NCBI RefSeq assembly: GCF_037893015.1
Contig: NC_133658.1
Span: forward strand, 255,038,397-255,102,396
DNA: 64,000 nucleotides
From: Macrotis lagotis
Lineage: Eukaryota > Chordata > Mammalia > Peramelemorphia > Peramelidae
Direction: 5' to 3'
Below, piece by piece: positions 51,745-63,165 of the stretch. Each line of letters opens with the position of its first letter. The stretch's first letter is position 1. The translations under genes and the position numbers were made by a program. The notes under the pieces were generated by a model that was not told where the DNA came from, did no database searches, and worked only from the letters and a program-made list of their open reading frames with translations.

Positions 51745-52170
51745 TTCTCATTGCCCATCCAGCTGCACACCTCTGGACTTCAAGCCTATCCCGGTAACAC
51801 CTCCATTTAACAAGATGATGTCAGCCCAGGGTACTCAGATCGCTCAATAATCCCCATCCCCAGGGCTCCTCTTTTCTTCTGATTGGAGAGTGGAGAGTGG
51901 GGAGTACCTTCTGGAGCCTCCATTAAGGAGGACTCCCAGGTAAGCCTTCTCATTTCTCACTCAGCTGCACTTCTCTTAACCTCTTCTAACTTTTTTACTA
52001 GATACCTTCTCTTCCTGTTTTCCATTCCACTTTTCAGTTTTTGTATCTTGTCTTCCTCTATTAGATTGTAAACTCTTTGAGGGCAGAGATATGCTTTTGC
52101 CTTGGTTTTCTGTATCCCCAATGTAGCTGGCAAATGGTAGACAATAAATGTTTATTTAATGAATATTAAT
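51745..52170 (+). repeat. LINE-2 3' UTR and tail, sense
   Basis: 'ctattagattgtaaactctt', 'tgagggcagagatatgcttt' and 'agacaataaatgtttattta' are an L2 tail. The upstream 51750-52050 is pyrimidine-rich and fits L2 3' UTR less clearly; a 'cagctgcac' phrase repeats at 51760 and 51963. Confidence 0.65.
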
Positions 52171-52199
52171 TTCTTCATTTTTAAATGGAGACAATAACA

Positions 52200-52740
52200 A
52201 TAATCTAATAAGGTTTTTGTAAGACTAAAGACATAATTTATATGAAGTGCTTTACAAACCTGAAGATGGTATAGAAATATTAATATTTAATATATATGTT
52301 ATACAGTCTAATCATAAATATATAAGCCATATATGATAAAATTAATATATTAAAGAATATAGTATATTTGGTACATGTAATAATATGATATTATATGCTG
52401 TAATAAAATAATAATTCTTTCCAAACTCGGAGATAGCAACTAACTATTCCCTTCTTTCTCATCCTGTCTTATATCTTGTTCATGTTTTTTTATAAATTCC
52501 CCATAGGAAATGCACACAACAAGCTAGAGTCTTTCTTCTGTTTGCTATGATATTCTTTACCACCAATGTATCACTTGGATTATTCATTTGTGTACCCCTT
52601 CTTGCAGTCTCTGAACAGATAAAAATCTTTAATATCTCTTGGGTACCCAAATCATCATGGGTAAGAGGCCTAATACTGAGATTCTTTCCAGTAAGGTTTG
52701 GAAATACTAGATTAAAATACACTCATACTCCCTCAAAAAC
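52200..52740. other. No recognised repeat; AT-rich
   Basis: Left part is TA-rich low complexity (52270-52400). Small overlapping open frames on both strands at 52480-52747 are not convincing. Confidence 0.35.
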
Positions 52741-52744
52741 TGAG

Positions 52745-55310
52745 TGAAATAATAATTTGTAAGTCCAAGCTTGCTCATTGATTTCCATCCATGCAATTGT
52801 ACTCTAAACAAAACCTCTGCCCGTCTTCTCTGAGAGGCCCAAAGACACACACTCCCTTCCTCTCAATTCTTATGAAAGGGCCATTAAAGAGTTTGTTTAT
52901 GGCTTCACCAAAATCAGCATCTAGTTCAAAGAACAACAACAAAAAAAAGAGGTCAAGACAGTGCAAGACTTTCCAAAAGTTTCACATTGTTGGCAGAGCA
53001 GCCTTCACAAATGGAAATAGTATTAAAATTGAGATCTACATCATAATTGAACCTCCAGATTTCCATTTACAAAAGAAGGATGTAGTCTATAAGAACAAAT
53101 AACAGCAAGAGAGCCAAGGAGCTTTTAACAAACTTCCATCCCATCCCCCACCCAAAGCTGGCTGGGCTACTCATCCCTTTCAGTTTAATCACCAAAGATA
53201 TGATCATGTTTGATGTCTAGGCAATGCTATAAGGAGCAATGGACAAGCCCATCTGGGATTCCCCCCCCCCCAGATATGAACCATTGATAAATATCTACAA
53301 TTGCATCTTTTCATACTTTGCATTCATTCTTCAAAAGCAAAAACCATTTGAGAAGTTAAATTGTTCCCCCCCTATTCTCCACAAAAAAAAGTTTTGGTGT
53401 TTTTCTTTTTCTTTTTTTTTTTTTTTTAAGAAGAAGCAGAAGAAGTAGCAGCCAAAGGATAGAAACAGAGGGAGTGGAAAGGAGAAATTTGACACAAATA
53501 AAAGAAATTAAGCCAGCCATAATGTCTATGCTTCATTTTAACCAGGCTGCCCTGTCCTGCTGGGTTGGCCATAATACTCTATCACAAGCTCTGCTCAGGT
53601 CCCCTGCTGGGTGGCTAATTAAAACAATTATAAAGACAAAGGAGGTATCAATGGCATTCCCAGAAGCAAACAAAGAGATAAAGCATTGAAGATTTAAATT
53701 ATCAATGGCTAATCTCTTCAGTCTGGTTCTGAAGAAGTTTCAGGTCTCCAGGATGCCTAATTCATCTCTTACCTTAGTTTCTGTTTAGTAAGTGGAGATC
53801 TATGACTGTTTTGAAATCATTGACTTTATAGATATCAAAATATGCCAACAATAAAATGATGGAAAAACCATAATTTCTGATTTTTGGACATTGGTTTTAA
53901 TATAAACTTCTCAAAGTGACTTTTGTTTTTCTTTTTGGCCAGACTTTATCTGCAGTGTGAAACTTGCCTTGGTGATGTGGCTGGCCAAGCAAAAATTTTA
54001 GGCACGAAATTAGTATGAGATGGAAGTTGAAAGTAAAGTGAGACTTTCAGGCAAAAACAAAACAAAACAAACAGCTATGCTGTTTGCTGTTGACAAATTG
54101 AAGATTGTCAAAAAGATAACATATTAGAGTCATCCTTTGATGTTTAAGAAAGGAAAAAAAAGATATTTGTGATGCCGATTTTTCATCCTCCCCAAGATGG
54201 ATTGCCTCCTTATACCCATAGAAATTGCAACTTTAATTCTAAGGCTTTGCAGACTAGAGACAGGACATTTATTCCATCTCTTTGACACTGAAAGCAACAT
54301 TCGGTTCTGTCACAACCACCAGTCAGCGGCTGCATAAATGAGTTTGGGAGCCCCTTATTATGTTAAAGATTTTCCAAAGGGTGGTAACCTGAAAGCCACA
54401 GGCTAGTTTGCACACAGGGAAATGTCAGGCAATTTTGAGGAGTTTACAGCTTAGGATGTAGTGCTTGTCAAACATGCTGACCTTGATTAAAATGTGTGAA
54501 GGACAAGTCTTCTAATGCCTTTATTAAAATACAATCGGTTTTTTCTTTGAAGCCATCTTGTATACAAACCATGGAAAGGAAAGGGGACTTAAAAAAAACA
54601 CATTGCTGAGCAAAAAAAACTGCTGGCTCCTTTTAAAAATCAGTAATGAATTCTCTGCCAGTTGAAATGATCTTCAAAACTCACAGATCTGGAAGAATCC
54701 AAATGTGTTGTAAGTTTTTAGCAACTTCAGTCCTTCCATTAATCTGTTTGCACCTCACACTAAAGCTATCATGGCTGGGGTGTAACAGGCCAGCACTGAA
54801 GTCAGCTGTGCTTCTAATCATCAGTAGAAAGAGCCAAATGCTCCAATTAGGAACCTTGAAAGGGGACTGTGAAAGCAACCCTCAGCCTTCCTTTTAGGGC
54901 AGAAGAAAGTAACTAGTGAATACAATCCCAAAAGGAAGACTGTAAAAAAGGGTAGGCAGATTCACAAGATGCAAGAGCTCAATCTTCAGCTTTCTCTCCT
55001 TTGTTTCTCGCAGAAAGGAAACCGGAACTGAATTTTGTTTTTTGTTTTTCTAAAATTTACAGAAAAAAAGTAATAGCTTTTCTATCCTTCTCCCCTCCCC
55101 CCTCACTTCCTAGTATTATCTGGAGAAAAAAATAGAAATTTTTTACAAGATATTTAATAGACAATTTGACCCTAAGAACTTAGTAATTATTAAATGCATG
55201 CATACCAAGAAAAATAGAACTGATCAGTGAGCAGTTTAATAAAACAACATGATTTTTTATGTTTGCATCCTACAATTATAAGAAAGAAGGGTTTCATTTT
55301 ATGACATTAA
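52745..55310. other. Longest repeat-free block of the window, candidate regulatory region
   Basis: About 2.5 kb without any SINE, LINE or microsatellite longer than a homopolymer. The part 53505-53780 is motif-rich: TAATTA at 53616-53621, AACAAT at 53623-53628 and ACAAAGG at 53636-53642 (homeodomain-like and SOX-like cores within 27 bases). Another balanced stretch is 54290-54560. Open frames at 52791-53102 and 54646-54897 have no recognisable domains and no codon pattern that convinces me. I infer one or more conserved non-coding elements. Confidence 0.4.
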
Positions 55311-55324
55311 ATTGAACTACTAGT

Positions 55325-55440
55325 CTGGAAATAGAAGATCTATTTGGGATTTTACCACTGATCAGTAGTTTGATTTGGGGAGTTATTTAGCTTTACTGTT
55401 TCTTAGTTTGCTTATCTGAAAAACAAGAATAATGAAATTT
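55325..55440 (+). repeat. MIR fragment, sense
   Basis: 'accactgatcagtagtttga', 'actgtttcttagtttgctta' and 'tctgaaaaacaagaataatg'. Confidence 0.5.
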
Positions 55441-55499
55441 GCTCTTGGCTCATTTGACTAAATGAAGCTATATCAGAAAAGTAGCTTTCATTTTTTTTT

Positions 55500-55867
55500 T
55501 AAAGGGCACTTAAATTCTGTCTTCGGTAGATTTACTCTTCCATTACTCCTACCTTTCTCTATCTTCTGTTTCTTTGCTTACTGATTTCAAACATTTTCCA
55601 ATCCACCTCATATCTGAAAAAACAGAGCAAGACCAAAAACTCTCAGCTAGATCTACCATCAAGTTATTCTTCCTCTCTCCTTTTCTCAGTCAACTCTCTA
55701 GCAAAAGTCTCATTCCCTCTCCTTACTTCTCTCCTAAACCCTTGACAGTGAATCTTAAAGTCTAATCACTCAACTGAAGCACTGAAGCAGTTCTCTCCAA
55801 AGTTACCAGTGGTTGCTTAATTGTCAAATCCCATGGTCTTTTCTCCATTCTCATGCTTCTTGACCTG

Positions 55868-55870
<3 letters not shown>
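55500..55870 (+). repeat. LINE-2, end of ORF2 region, sense
   Basis: 'ccaaagttaccagtggttgc', 'ttaattgtcaaatcccatgg' and 'tctccattctcatgcttctt' then 'gacctgg' correspond to the L2 ORF2 segment encoding a KVTNDL-like motif before a LLDLSAAFDT-like stretch. Heavily worn. Confidence 0.75.

Positions 55871-55922
<52 letters not shown>
55868..55922. repeat. (CT)n microsatellite inside L2
   Basis: About 26 CT units starting exactly where L2 has 'gacctctctgc', so the array probably grew from the L2 sequence. Confidence 0.97.
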
Positions 55923-55923
<1 letters not shown>

Positions 55924-55929
55924 ACTACT

Positions 55930-56110
55930 CTTTCCTAGTTCATTTAACCATACCAAATGTTCATATGAGTTATTTGTGCCAGACCCATGATAGAGCCTTC
56001 TGAGCTGATTTGGTCTGATCAACCACAGTCAGATATTCCTTACCTTGACCCTAACATAGTGATGCCATTTTAGTCCTTTTTGAGAACAAAGGACAATAAC
56101 CAATCAACAA
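55930..56110 (+). repeat. Marsupial repeat with 'accaatcaacaacc' end, sense
   Basis: 'gagctgatttggtctgatca', 'accacagtcagatattcctt', 'gaccctaacatagtgatgcc', 'attttagtcctttttgagaa' and 'caaaggacaataaccaatca'. I know this phrase order from marsupial DNA as the 3' end of a SINE or RTE-like element, but I cannot name it safely. Confidence 0.55.
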
Positions 56111-56129
56111 CCATTTGACTACTCCTCAA

Positions 56130-57050
56130 TCTCTTTGCTAGTTCATTATGAAACTATGTCTACTAAATATGAATAATCCCTAAATATCTTAACTTGGACC
56201 CTTTTTTATTTTCTTATTACCCTCTATCTCTTGTTGACCTCATTAGTTTATATGGGTTTTATAATAATCTCTATGAAGGCTGCTCACAGATTCTATATAT
56301 CCAGCTTACCCTCTGCTCTCTCCCCCATCCTACCCTTAGTTTCAGTCTTGAATGATGCTAACTAAATATTTAAAACTGAAGGTAACAGAGACATCGTGAA
56401 CTCAGCATGTCCAAAAACCTATCCCACTCCCCCCAACTCATTCTTCTTCCAAACTTCCCTGTTTCTGTCATTCTTTCAATCTCTCAATCTCTTTTGAGAT
56501 TAGTTTTTACTTCTCATTCTCCCTCAACCTTACTATATAACCATTTACCAAATCTTATACGTCCCTAATATCTCTCACATCTATAGAAATAACCCTTGCA
56601 CTCTCTCTTCACACAACACCTAAACTTACATCCTCATTTTCTTTCTTCTAAATTATTGTAATGACCTCCTAATTAAGTTTCTAGATGGTACAATGGAGAG
56701 AGCATGGCCCCTGGAGTCAGGAGGAACTGAGTTCAAATGTGACCTTAGATACTTATTAGCTGTCTGACCCTGGGCAAGTCACTTAACCCTGATTCTCCCC
56801 CTTACCCAATGCTTACATCAATCTACTATGTGGAATAATTGCTAAAGTGATTTTCCTTACACTTGCATCTTACCATATTTGCCTACCTAATTTTGCCAAC
56901 TTAATAAACTCCAGTCTCTCTCTAGTGCCTCTAGAGTAAAATACAAACTTTTTCAGACTCATCTTACATTACTCCCCATCTTGTACTCTGTGATCCAGCT
57001 AGTAGCCCTTCTTTCTGTTTCTCCCACACAATGCTCCATTGTTGTACCTT
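56130..57050 (+). repeat. LINE-2 3' region, sense, split by a SINE
   Basis: 'catgtccaaaaacctatccc', 'aattattgtaatgacctcct', and after the SINE 'agtgattttccttacacttg', 'ataaactccagtctctctct' and 'ctctgtgatccagctagtag'. It may be the same L2 copy as 55500-55870. Confidence 0.8.
56681..56803 (+). repeat. tRNA-derived SINE, sense, inside L2
   Basis: 'tagatggtacaatggagaga', 'ccctggagtcaggaggaact', 'gctgtctgaccctgggcaag' and 'cacttaaccctgattctccc'. The end is short; family either MAR1- or WSINE1-type. Confidence 0.85.
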
Positions 57051-57089
57051 TACAATGATTTTGCAGTAATTGTTTGATTCCTTACTTGA

Positions 57090-57570
57090 AACCTAAGTTT
57101 GTTTCTTTGCAACTTCTTCCCATTGATGCTATTTTGTTCTCTAGGGTCAAAGAGAACAAATTGAGTACTTCTTCCTTATGTTTGCTTTCAAGTACTAGAT
57201 TAGAAATTTCTTGTTTCTTCTGGGTTTTCTCCATTTATACTATCATTGTTTTCATCAGCTAATTATCCTATAGCATCAGTTCAAGGTCCTTTACCATCTT
57301 GGTTGCACTATTTAGATAAATCTCCAGCTTCTCAACCTTTCTTAAAATGTGATTCCCAGCTCGGGACACAATATGCCACAGTACCAATGCAGAGTATAGA
57401 GCAAGACAGGCACCTCTTTATTCCTGGAAGTTAGATTTCTCTTAATGTAGCCCAAGATTACATTTATTCTTTTTTGCCTCAATATCATTCTTTTGACTAA
57501 TATTGAGTTTCCCATACATTAAATTTTCATGCCTCATCTACCTTATACTTATGAAGTTGATTTGCTGCTA
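57090..57570. repeat. CR1/L3-type LINE 3' region
   Basis: 'accatcttggttgcactatt', 'cttaaaatgtgattcccagc', 'acacaatatgccacagtacc', 'gcagagtatagagcaagaca', 'cttaatgtagcccaagatta' and 'tgactaatattgagtttccc' follow the CR1/L3 phrase order known from amniotes. One of the oldest repeats here; orientation not assigned. Confidence 0.75.
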
Positions 57571-57579
57571 AGGTAAGAT

Positions 57580-58085
57580 AACATTTTTATTTTTTAAAAT
57601 ATAACCTATTCATAAACTTTAAATATACTTTATTAATTCCTTTTTAAAAACATATCAATTATATCCCACCTTTTCCCTTCCCTCTTTCCTAGTAAACCTT
57701 CCATTGTGATATATTTTTTAAAAATTGATCAAAATCATTTAATGCAGACATCTTGTCTGACTATATATAGCATTCTGTCCTGGTAGACCCTACTCCTCCG
57801 TTAAGGACATGAAATATGCTTTGCCATCTCTTCTAACTTCATTTTAGCTATCTTTTCATTTATGACATTGTATTCATTGTTTATATGTTTCTCTTGGATC
57901 TGCTTATTTTTCTCTCTATTGTCTCATATAATTTCTCATATTTGCCATTTTACTGTTTAATAATATTCCATTACAATTCATCTACCATAATTTTTTAAGT
58001 CATTTCCTAATCAACGAACCTTTATTTCGCTTCCAGTGTTTTGTTACTATGAACGCTATTACATGAATATTTGGGGGACATCTAT
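57580..58085 (-). mobile_element. L1-type LINE 3' sequence, antisense, left part
   Basis: 'gtttaataatattccattac', 'aattcatctaccataatttt', 'tcatttcctaatcaacgaac', 'tttcgcttccagtgttttgt' and 'aacgctattacatgaatatt' are the reverse of an L1 3' UTR known widely in mammals. Confidence 0.7.
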
Positions 58086-58089
58086 TGAA

Positions 58090-58825
58090 GCTTCCTTTAT
58101 CTTTGCCTTTGTGTAACTTGGGCTGGTTTGGGCAAGTTTGGTTGAGGTAACATGGAGAAGTTGTGAGCCTTTTGAAGTTTGCCCAGTTTTCCTGACTTGG
58201 ATTCTTCTCAGGATCCCCTACTAACATGTGAGTCTGTCTGTATCTGTAAAATGGTGAAACTGAGTCAACATGTCCAAAATAGAAATAATTAAAAAAAATT
58301 TTTTCCCCATTCCCTCTTCCTCATTTCTTTTCAGCTGGTTCTTTTTTACCATCTTCTCTTCAGTAACTCTTATCTGCTATGCCCAAAAATGTGTATGCTG
58401 TAAACTGAACCTGTGAGAGGGGAAGGAAAAACCTTCCCTTGTTCCCTCTCTTTGACCCCTATTCTGAGAAATGGTCCTGGGAATGTTTGTCTCTGTTCTG
58501 TGGTGTTCTTAGTCAGGTGCAGGAGATTCCCATGGGACCCAGGAGATTGAGTCACCAGAAGGTAACTTTAGAGCAGGACCACAAGTAGAGTGGCATAACC
58601 AGCTAGTCCATCATGGCAACCCTGAGAAGCCAGAGTGCCTGGGAGTTGAGCCCCATGCAGGTTTGGACTTGGAAGTAGCACTGTGCTTTAATAGGAATTG
58701 AGTAAAAATATGAACTTTATCTCCTTCTTCACCCCAGAGACTGAGATGGTGTAATCCATCTTTTTTTTTTCCATCTTGCAGTTTCCAGGGAATCAGGCAA
58801 AATCTCAGTTATTTTCATTTAAATT
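58090..58825. other. Unassigned insert of about 730 bp within the L1 copy
   Basis: Higher GC than the flanks; L1 phrases stop at about 58085 and resume at about 58830 ('tttagagcatatttttatat'). I recognise no family inside and see no clear target-site duplication. It may be an old LTR or other element, or L1 sequence that I fail to recognise. Confidence 0.4.
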
Positions 58826-59560
58826 TCTCTTACAGATTTAGAGCATATTTTTATATGATTTCTTTTTTATAACTTGCAAAACTTCTTTTGAGAATGGTAT
58901 TTGGGAATAGTTCTTAGTGCCATATATTTGTGATGATTTTCTGTAATTCTGGATATCAGATCTATTGGTGATATTGAATACAATTTTTTCTTTTCTTTTC
59001 CTTTTTCTCTTATAAGAATGTCATTGATTTTATTCATGAAAAAATTTATATTTTATGCAAATTTATTTTTTATAATCTCATCTACTTGGTTAAGCATTTA
59101 TTCTTTTCCCATAATTGTTCTAATTGTTTTAATGGTGTGACTTTTTAAATTCAGGTCATCTCTTAGTTTATTGTAATTTATGATACAAGTTATAGATACA
59201 ATCCTAATTTCTTTGAAACTGCTAGTTAGAACTGGTAATTCTTTTGGTAGACTTCTCTCAGTGATTTATGTTTTACACATTGGTTTATGAGTTTAATTTA
59301 TTTATATTTCTTGCCTGTCTTGACTATTCCACTGACCTGCTTTTCTATTTTTTAAAAATAATTTTTAAAAATATTTTTAAAAATAATTTTAAATAATTAA
59401 AAAATAATTACTAAATAATTTTGCTGAGTACTACTTTATAATGTAGTTCAAAGCCCAATAATGATATGGCCCCTTCATACTTTCTAGTATTATTTCTCTT
59501 AAGATTCTAGTTCTGTTATTTTTTCTGAAGAATGGTAAAAAGCAGTAGAAATAGAATTTT
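58825..59560 (-). mobile_element. L1-type LINE, antisense, right part
   Basis: 'agatttagagcatattttta' and 'tatgatttcttttttataac', then a long worn T-rich stretch consistent with reversed L1. The right end is uncertain, with an AT low-complexity part at 59345-59425. Confidence 0.5.
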
Positions 59561-59569
59561 AATTTTTAG

Positions 59570-59700
59570 ACTGGTGAGCTTAATTTTTATTTCTGGGGAC
59601 ACAATGAGAAAATGAAGAGATAATTAAAAACAGCCAGCATATTTTCCTCAAGAATAGGTCATGTCAGACTAACCTTTTGAACATCTCAAATTATAAAATG
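59570..59700 (+). repeat. CR1/L3 ORF fragment, sense
   Basis: 'gccagcatattttcctcaag' and 'aataggtcatgtcagactaa' match the conserved 'aacaggtcatgccagactaa' phrase of CR1/L3 reverse-transcriptase ORFs. Confidence 0.6.
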
Positions 59701-59854
59701 CCCTATGAGCATCTCAGATTTAACATGTCCAAAACAGAACTCATTACCTTTCCCCCCAATACTGTTGTCTTTCCAAGTTCCCTGTAATTGTTGAGGCCAC
59801 CACCATCTTTCCAAATATTTAGTTTCTCATTCTTGATGCCTCATTCCCCATCAT

Positions 59855-59917
<63 letters not shown>

Positions 59918-60595
59918 AATCCATTGCCAAATCTTATTTTTCTTTCTACCACCTCCCTTGCATATGTCCTCTTCTTTTCATTCACATAATGACTACCCTA
60001 ATCCAGACCACTATCACCTCTTATCTAGACTAATGCAATAGCCTTCTAAATGATCTCCTTGCCCCAATTTTCTCAACACTCTGCTCCTTCCCCCCATGGT
60101 TTTTCTGTCACCCTCCTATCCAATACACTCTAGTGGCTTCTTCCTTCTAGTGGATTCCTTCAGAATCAAATATAGACTACTCTTTTGGGGCATTTAAAGC
60201 TCTTTCCTAATGTGGCCCCTTCCTGCATTTTCAGTCTTTTTATGTTTTACTCCTTTACTTCCTTCCATGCATTCTAAGATCTAACCATACTGGTCTATTT
60301 GTTATTTCTTACATATAATAATCTATTTCCTAACTCCTTCTCCTACTCCCTCTCTCTAACCTCTGCCTCTTAGTTTCCCCTCACTTTCTCTAAGTTTATT
60401 GGCCACTTTTTGGAGAAGGTCTTTCTCATTGTCCCTGACTACCATTGCCGTCCCTTTGAGACTGCTTCCTATCCACTCTATATATTCCCTACATACCCAG
60501 TCACTTATATATTGTCTCCTCCTTTAGAATGTGATCTCCTTGAGGGCAAGGACCCATCTGATGCATATTTAGCATTATATAAATAAGAAGCTGAT
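59695..60595 (+). repeat. LINE-2 3' region, sense, with (AT)n inside
   Basis: 'aacatgtccaaaacagaact', 'gtaattgttgaggccaccac', 'actaatgcaatagccttcta', 'ggcatttaaagctctttcct' and the tail 'gtgatctccttgagggcaag'. About 900 bases, with no open frame. Confidence 0.88.
59858..59914. repeat. (AT)n microsatellite inside L2
   Basis: About 28 AT units between 'catcct' and 'acctaatccattgcc' of the L2. Confidence 0.97.
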
Positions 60596-60599
60596 CAAC

Positions 60600-61140
60600 A
60601 TCAGATGCTTGAGGAATCCTTAGGTGTCAGATATCAACTTTGGTCATACAAAACATGAACACAAAATCTGGCGGACCAAACAATCTTCCTCTTCCCAGAT
60701 GGCAATGCCTTCAGACCTACCGCTTGGGATTATCCCTTTTCAATACACATCAACTTCACATTTTAAGTCTATGTCATGATAGGACAACTCAATCCTGAAC
60801 TGTTAAATTTAGTGACTCCTTGTATATATCCAGTAACTCTAGACAAACAAGAAAATTATGAAGTTTGGAACTAGACCTGTTCAAATAGTGAGACCCCCTT
60901 TAATATTAAGTGGCCTGGGGTGGGGAGTATTGGCTCAAGAAAAGTATGAAGCTTGGAACCAGGACTAATGAAATGATGGGACCCCTTTTAATACTAAGTG
61001 GCCTGAGCTAGGGTGTATTGGCTCAAGGAAAGAAAATGGAAATCAATGCAAAGTTTTTATGACTGAAAATGATTGGAAATCTTCTCCCACTGCTTTTCCA
61101 CTAAGCTATGAGCTAGGCTCTGAGCTCTGGAAAAGCATAA
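60600..61140. repeat. Unassigned sequence with an 88-bp tandem duplication
   Basis: Two head-to-tail units at 60848-60935 and 60936-61022 share 'taagtggcctg' and 'tattggctcaag' in the same order, about 80-85% identical by eye. The surroundings are unlike any repeat here that I can name. Tandem doubled parts of this size occur in retroviral LTRs, so an LTR fossil is possible but unproven. Confidence 0.6.
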
Positions 61141-61147
61141 TATTCAG

Positions 61148-61240
61148 GCTGTCACAGTTTCTTCAATTGAAAAATGAGGAGGTTGCACTAGATGACATCT
61201 GAGGAATCTTCAGGTTCAAAATCTGTGATCTTCTGAACAA
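61148..61240 (+). repeat. THER1-type tail, sense
   Basis: 'tttcttcaattgaaaaatga', 'ggttgcactagatgacatct' and 'ggttcaaaatctgtgatctt'. Confidence 0.75.
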
Positions 61241-61459
61241 TTTTGATTCTTTTAATCTCATGACACCCATCCAGTCCTTTAGATTAGTTCTGTGTTTAAC
61301 AATCTCCTATGTCCCATCCTCCCCACCTTCTTCCATAACACTTGTTGGGTATTTTTCTTGCCTTTCAATCCAGTTAATTACTCCTCCTCTCTTACTTCTG
61401 AATAGCTTTGTAACTCCGACTTCCTTACTCCTACATTAGAGGGCAGGGACTTAACAATA

Positions 61460-61539
61460 GCAGATCAAATAACAGTGATTGAGCTCCTACTGTGTGAAAG
61501 GCTCTATGCTAGGCAAGGGGGGTTACAAAGATATACAAG
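61460..61539 (-). repeat. LINE-2 tail, antisense, left part
   Basis: 'ttgagctcctactgtgtgaa' and 'aggctctatgctaggcaagg'; the tail resumes at about 61780 ('gaggcagagtccttacgtat'). Confidence 0.75.
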
Positions 61540-61779
61540 TTTTGTTGTTATTTAGTCATCTCAATTATGTCTGACACTTCATGACCCCATTTGGGGTTTT
61601 CTTGGCAAAGATACCAGAGAGGGTTTACCATTTTCTTCTCCAGCTCATTTTATGGTTGAGGAAACTGAGGCAAACCGGGTTAAGTGACTTGCCCATGGTC
61701 ACACAGCTATTAAGTATCTGAATATGTCTTCTTGACTTCAGGTCAGATACTCTATCCACTTCACTACTTATCTGCCCAT
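61540..61779 (-). repeat. MAR1-type CORE-SINE, antisense, full length, inside L2
   Basis: 'ttgttgttatttagtcatct', 'accccatttggggttttctt', 'accattttcttctccagctc', 'gacttgcccatggtcacaca' and 'cttcactacttatctgccc'. Confidence 0.93.
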
Positions 61780-61834
61780 AAAATAAACGAGGCAGAGTCC
61801 TTACGTATTTAAACAGGGTTTTACAGTATGTAGT

Positions 61835-61975
61835 AACAATAGCTCACATTTATGTAGTATTGATAAAGAATTTTCCACCCAATAGTTTTGTAGTGCAAGA
61901 TCCTCTTAGGATTATCATTCCAATTTTACAGTTGAGGAAACTGAGACTGGAGGATGGAGACGACAGAGACAATCT
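61835..61975 (-). repeat. MIR 3' half, antisense
   Basis: 'aatagctcacatttatgtag' and 'tttacagttgaggaaactga'. Confidence 0.7.
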
Positions 61976-62125
61976 GTTAGCTATTTTGACTCTGCTACTG
62001 ATTATCTAAGTGATCTTGGACTAGTTCCTTAATTTCCTCAGGCTTGAGTTTCTTCATCTGTAAAAGGAAAGGGCTGGACTAAATAGTCTTCTAAAGTCCT
62101 TTACAACTCTAGATCAATGATTTTT
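61975..62125 (+). repeat. THER1-type CORE-SINE 3' part, sense
   Basis: 'gtgatcttggactagttcct', 'gagtttcttcatctgtaaaa', 'gggctggactaaatagtctt' and 'acaactctagatcaatgatt'. Confidence 0.8.
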
Positions 62126-62299
62126 GGTCTGCCAGTCACCAAAGGGAGCAGAAAATGTGTTATTAACAGGTCATTTCCTCTTTTCTGATCTGACTTCCAA
62201 GTGCCTTTACAAACTGATCGAGGAAACTCAAGCTAAGTCAGTTAGTGACATCTTAAGGTGAGGAGCAGAATTGTCAGCCTACAATAAACATTCAATCTT

Positions 62300-62420
62300 A
62301 AAAGTGTCCTTAGAGATGCGGGACCCAAGAGAACATCTGAATCTAGACTCCCAACTTTATTTTTTAGGACAGGAAAACAGAAGCCCAGGGAAGAGAAATG
62401 ATCTGTATCATGCAGTACTT
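62300..62420 (-). repeat. THER1/MIR fragment, antisense
   Basis: 'aacatctgaatctagactcc' and 'gacaggaaaacagaagccca'. Confidence 0.55.
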
Positions 62421-62890
62421 TAATGTTTGTTTAATCATCATGTTTATAGTGATTATAAAGTTTTCTATGTAACATCAGGATACAATTTATAAAGATATTT
62501 TTAACAGTCATTTTGCTTCAGAGAATAATTACTATACTTCACATGTAATTTAGTGAGATATGTAAAATACGACAGCTTTATTTATTTTCTACAAAGATAA
62601 GAGCTAGAAAGTAGAGGCAGATTTCTTATAAAGCTCCTCCCTACCACCCCACCCTTCACATGAAACTAAGATAAGAGAGAACTTTGAGAGTTAGTATCCT
62701 TGTACCTGAATTTCCTGAAGGGAAAGAAAATAATTTTGCCATTCAGGGCTTCTGTTGGCTCTCTTTTCTAAAGAGGTGGATGGAATAGAGAAAATGAGTT
62801 AAATTGTTGATTTTTCACTTTATGTAATAATATGTCAATGATTAATATTAGGAATGCAATGACTAAGACATATATAATTATTTGTTCCCT
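62420..62890. other. No recognised feature
   Basis: AT-rich; nothing assigned. Confidence 0.35.
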
Positions 62891-62894
62891 GACT

Positions 62895-63165
62895 TTGTCT
62901 GGCATTTGAATATGCACTGGTGAAGGAAGGGTCTACTCCTATTGATCTATCAAATATATTTCCTGCCATCTCAAACTGCTGAAAATCCTTCAAGGATCAG
63001 CTTAAGAAGGATCACCTCCTTAGTGAAATCTTCCTTATTTTTTTTTAATATGATATCTACCACCTTATGTTTTCCAAGAGTCTTTTGCCTGGAGGCTTTC
63101 TTTCCTATCACATTTTACTTTTTGTCCCCATTTCTTGGTGTACTTTAAAAAAAATTAAATTAAAA
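62895..63165 (+). repeat. Probable LINE-2 3' UTR, sense
   Basis: 'ccttcaaggatcagcttaag' and 'cacctccttagtgaaatctt' correspond to the L2 'tcaagactcagctcaaa...cacctcctccaggaag' region. Confidence 0.5.

Noticed and set aside
55762-56022. Open frame with an Arg-Glu repeat
   Set aside because: It is the reverse translation of a (CT)n microsatellite inside L2.
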